A DNA stretch of 64,000 nucleotides from Thalassotalea fonticola (lineage in GTDB: Bacteria; Pseudomonadota; Gammaproteobacteria; Enterobacterales; Alteromonadaceae). The position numbers and the translations under genes were made by a program. Below the pieces are notes generated by a model. That model did no database searches, had not been told where the DNA came from, and was given only the letters and a program-made list of their open reading frames with translations. Shown here one piece after another: positions 46,022 to 53,960 of the stretch; position 1 is the stretch's first letter; every line of letters starts with the position of its first letter. The stretch is taken from contig NZ_CP136600.1 in assembly GCF_032911225.1 (NCBI RefSeq), positions 2,418,001-2,482,000 of the forward strand. Reading direction: 5' to 3'.

Positions 46022-47023
46022 TCAATCATGGTATTTCATTTTTCTCAAATAGGCCAATAAGGCACTGGGCTCGTCGGTTTGTATTATTGAATAGCCATGG
46101 TTAATTAATGTACCCCAAACTCTATCAGGATTTTTCAAGGCACGTTTGTCGGTAAAGTTTGCCGAATGAGATACTTTCAGGGTATTAACCCAGAGCCGAT
46201 GTTTTTGCTTTAGTTGTTTAAATAATTGCGTTTGTAACTCTACCTGATCGAGTGAACTGAACTTAACCTCTGCCATTGCACTTCCCTCAAAAGCTGCGTA
46301 CAAGTTGCCTAATGTTTGTGATGCTAAGGCTGTTGGCTGTTTTTTTTCATTGTCTTTCTTAGCCTTTTTAGGTTTATCTCTAAAATTTAACTTTGGCATA
46401 TAAATGCCCTGGTATGTGCCAAATTGGTTTAGTGTATTTAACGCTTTTGTATAACTCTGCTTACCCTTTAAAATTACTTGCCGCTCTATGCCTGAGCTAC
46501 GTACAACAGCCAATACTTCTGCTAAATTCCACTCGGCCTTATCAAGGTTGATCAACACCTTGTCTTTAACTTTCATTAAGGCATCGCGTAAATGAGGGAT
46601 CGTTTCATTGCTTAAACTACCGTCAGTATTTATTAACTGAAGTTGCTGTAATTCAAGCCAAGTTTTATCAGAAACTTTACCTTTGCCGTTTGTAGTGCGA
46701 TTGAGGGTTTTGTCGTGCATCAATACAAACACACCGTCTTTAGTGCGTTGAATATCCACTTCAATAATATCTACGCCTAAATTAATAGCATGCTCAATTG
46801 ATAATAGAGAGTTCTCGGGAGCCTGTTTCCAGGCTGCGCGGTGAGCAACAACTAAAACCTTTGGGCTATGCACATCCATTAATTGTGTGCGGATCATTTC
46901 AGCTGACGTTTGTGACGCATTAACAGGTACACTAATAAAAACACTCAACAGCGGCACTATTGCTATTTGCACAACATTAAAGCGTATAACGGCTTGTTTT
47001 ATTAATGTTTTCACTAGTGTCAT
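46022..47023 (-). CDS. Glycerophosphodiester phosphodiesterase family protein
   Basis: This 333-residue secreted or membrane-anchored protein has an N-terminal hydrophobic signal (about 15-37). The GDPD active site is complete: AHRAAWKQAPENS (His61, Glu70), EVDIQRTKDG (Glu88, Asp90) and MHDKTLNRTTNGKG (His103). The family hydrolyses glycerophosphodiesters to glycerol 3-phosphate; in catabolic loci its true substrate may differ. It is the last gene of the fucP run and carries a Lys-rich insert (KPKKAKKDNEKKQ, about 217-229) not usual for the family. Why a phosphodiesterase lies in a fucan locus is unclear. Confidence 0.9.
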   Translation of the reverse strand: MTLVKTLIKQAVIRFNVVQIAIVPLLSVFISVPVNASQTSAEMIRTQLMDVHSPKVLVVAHRAAWKQAPENSLLSIEHAINLGVDIIEVDIQRTKDGVFVLMHDKTLNRTTNGKGKVSDKTWLELQQLQLINTDGSLSNETIPHLRDALMKVKDKVLINLDKAEWNLAEVLAVVRSSGIERQVILKGKQSYTKALNTLNQFGTYQGIYMPKLNFRDKPKKAKKDNEKKQPTALASQTLGNLYAAFEGSAMAEVKFSSLDQVELQTQLFKQLKQKHRLWVNTLKVSHSANFTDKRALKNPDRVWGTLINHGYSIIQTDEPSALLAYLRKMKYHD

Positions 47024-47067
47024 TTTACGCTCGCTTTATAAGCACGGAATAGCTATCTAAGATTAAT

Positions 47068-47106
47068 CCCTTTGATTAAGCCCTTTGATTAAGCCCTTTG
47101 ATCAAA
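47068..47106. repeat. 13-bp tandem repeat over the DUF1552 stop codon
   Basis: The unit CCCTTTGATTAAG occurs at 47068-47080 and 47081-47093, with a partial third copy from 47094. The last codons and the stop of the DUF1552 gene (47089) lie inside the repeat, so a slippage duplication created it without changing the protein length much. Confidence 0.8.
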
Positions 47107-48447
47107 GATTGCCGATAATGGTCCGGTGCTATCAGCAAACTTTTGTGTTGGCACATCTACCGCATTAAGCATACTGACAAATAGATTACTCATTGGCTCA
47201 TGTTCATCAAAAACATGATAACCACCATGGTTAACGCCTAAATTGTTGCCACCAGCAAGGATCAGTGGGTAATTTCGTGCATTGTGAGTATTACTTGTGC
47301 CGCTACCGTACAATATTAAACTGTTATCCAATAACGAGCCGTGCTCGTCCTGAGTGTCGCTCATACGCTGCACAAAGTAGCTGAACTGTTTAGCTAACCA
47401 TTGATCGTATCTCCCCCACTCTTCCCAATGACCATTACTTTTATCATGGGTCATTTGGTGATGACCTTTTTTAAGTCCGAGGGCAAGTTTAGGAAAGTTT
47501 TCGCCAAAGCCCATACCATCTTCACGGGCAACCATATAACTCATCACCCGGGTCATATCAGTTTGAAAGCCTAATAACATAAGGTCATACATGGTTCGCA
47601 CATAACCTTCCGGGTCTATGGTTGCATCAACATCTAATGTTAAGTCGGCAATATTGAATTCTTTCATTGGAATATCTAACCACTTTTCGCTGCGCTGGAT
47701 TTGTTCTTCCATATTGTTTAATGAGATTAAATATTCATCCATTTTATGCTTGTCTTGCACGCCTAATTTAGTCATCAATCTTTTTGAGTCTTCTAAGATT
47801 AAATCAACAAGTTTTTTATTTTGTTGTAATGACTTTTTCCGCTCCATCGAGCTTGCTCCACCAGTTGGCGAGAAGTAGCGTTCAAATATTTGCCGATGAC
47901 GATGTTCAGAAGGGATCGGCTTACCAGCATTGTTAAATGATATCGTCGACACTCGAGATTTAAAACCAGTACCGCCATCACTTGATATGGTTAGATTCGG
48001 ATAACGGGTATGCTTTTTCAACGATTCGGCGGCCAACAAATCAACAGAGATAGAGTTTTTATAAGCTGAGCCGCCAATATCACCAGCTGTTAGCCAAGTA
48101 TCGGCAGTCATATGGCCAACTAAGTTACGACTTTTAGGGTGACTTAAGCCACCGATTATCGACATTTTATCGCGAAAAGGCGCTAATGAAGAAAGTGTAT
48201 TCGTTAATTTATAATTACTGCCCTGCTCTTTTGGAAACCAATGCCATTGTTGGTATTTAGTTTCTGACTCATGTGGTAAGCACACGCCATTAGGCACAAA
48301 AACATAACAGAGGCGTTTCGGTACGTTTATCGGATTATTCGGCTTAATAGAGTTGTCTGCCATACACTCTAAATATGGCAGAGCACAAGCAACACCAAGA
48401 CCTTTAAGAAAAGTACGACGATTAATATTTGAAGTGTTTTTAGCCAT
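47089..48447 (-). CDS. DUF1552 protein, Tat signal
   Basis: This 452-residue protein has a twin-arginine signal (NRRTFLKGLG, then ACALPYLECMA) and the DUF1552 pattern of a large secreted domain: CYVFVPNGV, GGLSHPKSRN, GHMTADTWLT, TDMTRVMSYMVARE, GHHQMTHD and LILYGSGTSNTHN. DUF1552 genes occur next to DUF1592 cytochrome proteins, mainly in Planctomycetota and Myxococcota, and their function is unknown. Here the DUF1592 gene is 11 bp upstream, and a clear AAGGAAAGG lies before the ATG, so the pair is translated together. The fold resembles alkaline-phosphatase/sulfatase-like proteins, so a hydrolase role is possible but unproven. Confidence 0.9.
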   Translation of the reverse strand: MAKNTSNINRRTFLKGLGVACALPYLECMADNSIKPNNPINVPKRLCYVFVPNGVCLPHESETKYQQWHWFPKEQGSNYKLTNTLSSLAPFRDKMSIIGGLSHPKSRNLVGHMTADTWLTAGDIGGSAYKNSISVDLLAAESLKKHTRYPNLTISSDGGTGFKSRVSTISFNNAGKPIPSEHRHRQIFERYFSPTGGASSMERKKSLQQNKKLVDLILEDSKRLMTKLGVQDKHKMDEYLISLNNMEEQIQRSEKWLDIPMKEFNIADLTLDVDATIDPEGYVRTMYDLMLLGFQTDMTRVMSYMVAREDGMGFGENFPKLALGLKKGHHQMTHDKSNGHWEEWGRYDQWLAKQFSYFVQRMSDTQDEHGSLLDNSLILYGSGTSNTHNARNYPLILAGGNNLGVNHGGYHVFDEHEPMSNLFVSMLNAVDVPTQKFADSTGPLSAIFDQRA

Positions 48448-48458
48448 AATACCTTTCC

Positions 48459-51400
48459 TTATAACTGCTTGAATGTTGGATGATTGACTATGCTCTTAAG
48501 CATTGCACGCATACTGTAATTATTCTCTTTTACCTGGTCAGCAAGTGTCTGTAATGTTTCTTCATCACTAAAACGTACTTCTCGACCCAAACCGTAGCTG
48601 TATAAGTGCTTAATTAAAGACAGGGTAAACAGTTGTGGCTTTTGGTTGATCACATATTGCTTTAACTCATCAACACCATTTACTTGTGTGCCGTCTGGCA
48701 AGATAGAAACAGCGTCAACTATTTGATCGTTATTAGTGGTTTGATATATGCCAGAGGCATCAAAATTTTCAAACGCAACACCATAAGGATCAATCATGGC
48801 GTGACAATCACGACAAGACTCTTTATTACGATGAGTTTCTAATTGTTGCTTTAATGTTAGTTTGTCAAAGCCTGGAGTATCCGGATCTATCTCAGGCACA
48901 TTTGGCGGTGGCGGAGGTGGCGGTGTACCTAATATTTTTTCTTTAAACCAAACCGCTCTTTTAACTGGGTGCGCTTGTTCACCATTGGAATGGCCGGCCA
49001 AAAAAGCACCTTGTGACAATAAGCCGCCACGATGAAGGTCGGCTGCTACATCTACCGCTCTGAACTCATTGCCAATCACATTATTAATACCGTAGTACTC
49101 TGCCAGATTTTGATTGAGCATCGCAAAATCTGAGTCGATCAAATTAAATATGCTTTTATCTTCTGCCAACAAATGATGAATAAACTGATAGCTTTCTTCC
49201 GCCATATCGGCTTTTACAAAACGAGTAAAATTTGGGTAGCGTTCAACATTTACATTCATTGATTCATGTCGGTCAACACGCAACCACTCATACGTAAATG
49301 GACGAATAAATCGCCATACCTTAGGGTCTTCAATCATACGATCGACTTGAGCAGATAATTGCTCGCTTAATTGACCTTGTTGGGCCAAATCAAGTAGTGC
49401 TTGATCCGGCGCTGAATTCCATAAAAAGTATGATAAACGATTGGCTAAGGCAAACTCAGAAATTGCGCTGTTAGATTGGTTGCTAGCAATAGCTGAATTA
49501 ATGCCGAATAATCGAATGAAATTAGCATAAAATTGGCTACTGTTATCTACTACCGGTTCTTCAGGTAAATAAAGAAAATTTGGTGATGTCAAAATTGCAA
49601 CCATCACTTGTACAACGCCTTCTTCATATTGCTGGTAATCAGCTTTAATCGCTTGCCAGTAATTAATATAAAAAGATAATTCCTCTTTAGTTAGTGGACG
49701 ACGAAACGCTTTTTCTGCAAATCTGTTTAGTACCTCTTCAGTATATAGTTCAGAGTTTGATTTATTGGCAGAGTCAAAGAAAATCGCTTGATGCGTTTTG
49801 GTTGGCCATTGCTCAATATAAGGCGCCTCTATTTCAATCGCTTTCACTTGCAGAGGTGGGCCAATATGATCTGACTCTTTCACTAAAAAGTTATTCCATA
49901 GTCCTAAAATTGCAATACCCGACAAACGCTCATTAACATCACTGGAACTCGGCAACGGTAAGTTTTCTAACCGGCCAGTGAACGTATAACTCGCATCGTT
50001 ATTCGCTAAATTAACGCCAGAGGTTGCAGCAAAGGTTTGATAGTCCATACCATCATCTAAACGTGTGCCGACGAAAGGTTGAATTGAGGGTGAAAAATCA
50101 GCAAACTTTTGTTCATTTTTCTTGTTTTTTGCCGCTGCTTTTGCCAGCAACTCGTCGTTGTTAGGTGCTTTGGTTAAGACAATATCGCTAAAGCCAACAA
50201 AGTTATTTGCCACTAACTTTACTGAATGTGCACCTTTGGTTAAGTAGATAAGCGCTAAAGCTGATACTTGACTATTTTTCCGTTTTACATCAAGAGCTAC
50301 TTTTATCGACTGCTTATCAACATTCATCTTTAATCTATTACTCGGCTGATTAAAATCAATGTGAGTAATTTTAGGGTGGGTCAAATCAATTTGATAAAAA
50401 CCATCTTGGGCAATGTCAAATTTAAGTGTTGCAGTTGATTTTCTAATGTTCGGTTTTTCTGGTACCCAAAAGTCGCCACGTTTAGCTAGGTTTTGTACTT
50501 TTGTTATAGCCGAGTCACTAACAATTAAACTTTCAGCGCTGGCAATTGTTTGCTGCTTGTTAGTATCATATTTCGCCAGTGACTTACTGCTATTAACCTT
50601 TTCAAGTTTACCATTACTGTAACTTCCTAACTCCCCTTTATTAGCGATTACCCGCATTTGGAAACTCCCCTCTTTGGGCAGTATGTCTTTAATTTGAACT
50701 TTTAAGTTAGGTGAAGGCCCCATAGATGAAAAAGGCGGCTTCTCAACATGTGGTAATGCCGAGGCGAGCACAATACCGTTTTTATTGACGCCAAAGCGGC
50801 TATGATCTGAGCCACGTAAACTTATACTGAACTTCGATTTTAACTGGTTAAGTTTGGCTTGCTCTTGCTCATTTTTGAAGTTCACAACATTGCCGCTACC
50901 ATCAAGCATGTCTATTTGAAAATGTTTGTTATCAAGCGGGACTTCTTTATAACCATCTAATTCGGTCGCAAACTTACCATCACTAATATTTTGGCCAAAG
51001 CTAACTCGATAATGGAACACTTCAGGTTTTTCATCTAAATTTACCGCTTTCAATAGTGCTTGCTTGGCTATGTCTTTAAAATAATCACCATGCAGTGATG
51101 TCATTTGCAAAATTTCACCATCATTGGAAAAGCCCATTTCAGACTTGCCATCATCAGGTAAAATGTCACCAAAGTTGATATCTATACCTAATAAATCTTG
51201 CAATGTATTTGTATATTGTTGCTTGGTTAAACGTCTAATAGGAGCAGTTGCATCACTTTTATGTGCCGCTGTTGCAAGCTTTATGTTTTCCGTCATCCAA
51301 CTTACTAGCAATCTTCGTTCATCATCACTGGGTTGTGCTTCTTTGGCTGGCGGCATTTCCGCACTATTAATCATATCTAGTGCTGCATGCCATTTTTCAG

Positions 51401-52133
51401 CATCATGGCCATTGACCATATCTGGATTTAAGGTGTCAAATCTAACATTACCTTTTTGCTTATCAATACCATGACAACTGGCACAGTATTTATCGATAAC
51501 AGGCTGTACTTGTTGAGTATAAATAGGGTCATCAACTGCTGTGATAACAACAGGCTTCTCATCTAAAGCCATCAATGATTTCATCTGCTCAGGTGCGTGT
51601 TGGATCAGGTAAGTATCACCATGAACTAAGTTCCCGCCAGCATGAGCAGCTACCATGATCAGCACCACTAAACCTGAACTTGCCAAACCATAACTGTAAT
51701 ATAACCATGATTTTTTTAATCGAGTACAGGTTTGTTGTAAGCCCAGAGTAAGCAAAGCAACTAACGCAACACTCATGCCGCCGAGTTGATGTGATTGTAC
51801 TTGCGCGGCTTTAAAGCCTTCGTTAGCTGCAAGCATTAAACCTAGAGATACAGTAACAATGGCACTTATTGTCCCTATCAGCCACAACAAAGGAATAACA
51901 GGTTTAAGCGCACTAAAGCGTTTATTCAGTGCGAGTAATTCAAGGCAAGGCGGCAGCATTAACAAGACCACAGGAAAATGCAATACTAAGACATGGAAGC
52001 GTCCTAAGAAACGAAAAATACCGCTCCCCGATACATTATCGATCGGTGCAGAAACGACAATATAAACAATAGCTATTGCACAAAGAACTAACCCCAGCCA
52101 TAGTTTTTTTAATGAAATTCGATCAAAGCCCAT
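48459..52133 (-). CDS. Membrane-anchored planctomycete-type cytochrome protein (DUF1587/1595/1592/1588/1585)
   Basis: This is a large protein of 1224 residues from ATG 52133, which has AGAGGA upstream; the frame extends to an ATG at 52151. Residues 1-170 form about five membrane helices, with a DUF2231-like segment (LGRFHVLVLHFPVVLL). A c-type haem site CASCH (217-221) and MPPAKEAQ follow. DUF1587 (RRLTKQQYTNTLQDLLGIDI), a carbohydrate-binding-like middle part, DUF1595, DUF1592 (ALANRLSYFLWNSAPD), DUF1588 with a second CRDCH near residue 1110, and DUF1585 (YSYGLGREVRFSDEE) complete it. A poly-Pro stretch (GTPPPPPPP) precedes the second haem site. Its function is unknown; redox activity at the periplasmic face is likely. 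It lies between fucP and the DUF1552 gene. Confidence 0.9.
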   Translation of the reverse strand: MGFDRISLKKLWLGLVLCAIAIVYIVVSAPIDNVSGSGIFRFLGRFHVLVLHFPVVLLMLPPCLELLALNKRFSALKPVIPLLWLIGTISAIVTVSLGLMLAANEGFKAAQVQSHQLGGMSVALVALLTLGLQQTCTRLKKSWLYYSYGLASSGLVVLIMVAAHAGGNLVHGDTYLIQHAPEQMKSLMALDEKPVVITAVDDPIYTQQVQPVIDKYCASCHGIDKQKGNVRFDTLNPDMVNGHDAEKWHAALDMINSAEMPPAKEAQPSDDERRLLVSWMTENIKLATAAHKSDATAPIRRLTKQQYTNTLQDLLGIDINFGDILPDDGKSEMGFSNDGEILQMTSLHGDYFKDIAKQALLKAVNLDEKPEVFHYRVSFGQNISDGKFATELDGYKEVPLDNKHFQIDMLDGSGNVVNFKNEQEQAKLNQLKSKFSISLRGSDHSRFGVNKNGIVLASALPHVEKPPFSSMGPSPNLKVQIKDILPKEGSFQMRVIANKGELGSYSNGKLEKVNSSKSLAKYDTNKQQTIASAESLIVSDSAITKVQNLAKRGDFWVPEKPNIRKSTATLKFDIAQDGFYQIDLTHPKITHIDFNQPSNRLKMNVDKQSIKVALDVKRKNSQVSALALIYLTKGAHSVKLVANNFVGFSDIVLTKAPNNDELLAKAAAKNKKNEQKFADFSPSIQPFVGTRLDDGMDYQTFAATSGVNLANNDASYTFTGRLENLPLPSSSDVNERLSGIAILGLWNNFLVKESDHIGPPLQVKAIEIEAPYIEQWPTKTHQAIFFDSANKSNSELYTEEVLNRFAEKAFRRPLTKEELSFYINYWQAIKADYQQYEEGVVQVMVAILTSPNFLYLPEEPVVDNSSQFYANFIRLFGINSAIASNQSNSAISEFALANRLSYFLWNSAPDQALLDLAQQGQLSEQLSAQVDRMIEDPKVWRFIRPFTYEWLRVDRHESMNVNVERYPNFTRFVKADMAEESYQFIHHLLAEDKSIFNLIDSDFAMLNQNLAEYYGINNVIGNEFRAVDVAADLHRGGLLSQGAFLAGHSNGEQAHPVKRAVWFKEKILGTPPPPPPPNVPEIDPDTPGFDKLTLKQQLETHRNKESCRDCHAMIDPYGVAFENFDASGIYQTTNNDQIVDAVSILPDGTQVNGVDELKQYVINQKPQLFTLSLIKHLYSYGLGREVRFSDEETLQTLADQVKENNYSMRAMLKSIVNHPTFKQL

Positions 52134-52234
52134 AAGTCCTCTAGTGATCATTCGACAAATATTTAATTTATTAACGATAGGTAGCTAGTCATTTATAGCA
52201 ACAACTAGCTCCAGTAAATTATTGTTAATTGCAA

Positions 52235-53587
52235 TTAAGCAATTCCAGCTTCTTCTTCTTTTTTATGAGCCACTAAGCCGTAGATGGCTACTATTACAAA
52301 ACTGAATAATGGCATAACATAGCTTAGGTTTACTGAACTAGCATCAACGAGTAAGCCTTGCAGAGGAACCAAAATGGCGCCACCTACTATCGCCATTATG
52401 ATGCCAGAACCACCAAGTTTTCTGTCTTCACCAACCCCGGTTAACCCTAGACCATAGATAGTTGGAAACATTAAAGACATACAGGCAGATATAGCCACCA
52501 AAGCATAACAGCCAACAGTGCCGCCAATAAAAATAACCACACAAGTCAATAACATGGCAATAAAGGCAATCGCTGATAATAAACGGGCTGGGTCAATAAC
52601 TTTCATCAACGCGGTACAAATAAAGCGTGAAGCGATAAACAATACTAAGCCAACGATCATATAATCAGAGGCCGCCGATTCAGTAGTAATGCTTGGGTTG
52701 TTCGCTAAAATATATTTTACTGTGTAAGTCCAAACACCTATTTGACAACCAACAAAAAAGAACTGCGCTACGATTGCAGACAACCAGTTTTTATTTTTAA
52801 TTAAACGTGAAAATGAAGCGCCTAAGCCTTCAAGTTTTTCTGCTGATTGCGCTTTAGGGAATTTTTTAAACAAAATGATTGCCCCTAAAATGAAGCTGAT
52901 CACCCCGACGATTAAATAGGCAGAAACAACATTAGAAAGCTCCTGCGTTTGAATTGCCGCTAAGGCGTCTGAACTCATTGCCGCACGAGCATCGGCATCA
53001 GCACTATTTAGGCCGTCAAGAATAATAAATTTACCAAGAAACAAACCACAAATTGAACCTACCGGGTTAAAAGATTGTGCCAGGTTAATTCTGCGTGTAG
53101 CTGTTGCAGCTGGTCCCATGGTTAATATATATGGCGCTGCTACGGTTTCTAAAATCGCGCAGCCTGCCGCAAAAACGTAAAACGCCAATAAGAAAAAGTT
53201 AAAGCTCATCGCTATACTGGCTGGGTAACACAAAGCCGCACCCGCAGCATAAATAAATAATCCAATAATTACGCCCGTTTTATAACTGTATTTTTGAATT
53301 AGAAAAGCGGCTGGTAAAGCCATTAAAAAGTAAGCACCGTAAAAGGCCATTTGCACTAGCGATGATTGTGCTTGGCTCATACTTAGCACTTTTTGAAAAG
53401 AAGGCACTAATAAATCGGTCATATTATTTGCCGCGCCCCATAAAGCAAAACAAGCAGTGATTAATATAAAAGGGAGCATTAAGCCTTTACCAATAATTGC
53501 GCTAGATCCTTTGGTATCAGCTGAGGGAGTTATTTCATCAGCGGCATCAAAAGTGGAGGCATCAGCAGCCGTAGCTTGTGTATTCAT
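52235..53587 (-). CDS. fucP: L-fucose:proton symporter (FucP-type MFS permease)
   Basis: This 450-residue inner-membrane transporter of the major facilitator superfamily carries L-fucose into the cytoplasm with protons. After a polar N-terminus (about 1-33) come twelve predicted helices. Two acidic residues known to be essential in the E. coli permease are in place: Asp58 in NNMTDLLVPSF and Glu147 in AILETVAAPY. Their separation of 89 residues equals that of Asp46 and Glu135 in E. coli. Its presence is the strongest single sign that free fucose is a product of the locus. It is the first gene of the unit that also holds DUF1592, DUF1552 and GDPD; an inverted repeat AGCTAGT/ACTAGCT at 52183-52210 lies after it. 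Confidence 0.93.
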   Translation of the reverse strand: MNTQATAADASTFDAADEITPSADTKGSSAIIGKGLMLPFILITACFALWGAANNMTDLLVPSFQKVLSMSQAQSSLVQMAFYGAYFLMALPAAFLIQKYSYKTGVIIGLFIYAAGAALCYPASIAMSFNFFLLAFYVFAAGCAILETVAAPYILTMGPAATATRRINLAQSFNPVGSICGLFLGKFIILDGLNSADADARAAMSSDALAAIQTQELSNVVSAYLIVGVISFILGAIILFKKFPKAQSAEKLEGLGASFSRLIKNKNWLSAIVAQFFFVGCQIGVWTYTVKYILANNPSITTESAASDYMIVGLVLFIASRFICTALMKVIDPARLLSAIAFIAMLLTCVVIFIGGTVGCYALVAISACMSLMFPTIYGLGLTGVGEDRKLGGSGIIMAIVGGAILVPLQGLLVDASSVNLSYVMPLFSFVIVAIYGLVAHKKEEEAGIA

Positions 53588-53811
53588 TGTTTTTACCTTT
53601 TGTTAGTGTCATCGGTATTAATAAGCATCGGTGATTGTTAAACGACGCAACACAATTGTGACTTTTATTTATTTTAATCACAACACTACAATGTACTCAT
53701 TATAATTGAAAGACACCACTACTCCAGATCTGGGGACATCCAAAACCGCACACTCACAAAAACAACGTAACCAATTGTTAATTAATGATTTATATGAAAA
53801 ACAACAGTTAT

Positions 53812-53827
53812 GTAAATTAACGTAAAT
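53812..53827. promoter_or_regulatory. GTAAAT direct repeat between fucP and PQQ-like gene (operator candidate f)
   Basis: GTAAAT occurs at 53812-53817 and 53822-53827, exactly 10 bp apart; read on the minus strand it is ATTTACG and ATTTACA, matching the TTTACA core of the other sites. It lies in the 373-base divergent gap 53588-53960 between fucP and the PQQ-like lipoprotein gene. Nothing else is clear in the gap apart from AT-rich promoter-like sequence and AGAGGAAA before 53961. Confidence 0.45.
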
Positions 53828-53960
53828 GTGTATATACCAATGAGATTAAAGGTTAAATCTCTATTTTTCTTGTTTTTAATGCTTTCCCTGTGTTTATATA
53901 TGTACATTATAAATAAAGAGTTAAGAATTCTAAATAAAACAATTTAAGCCAGAGGAAATA

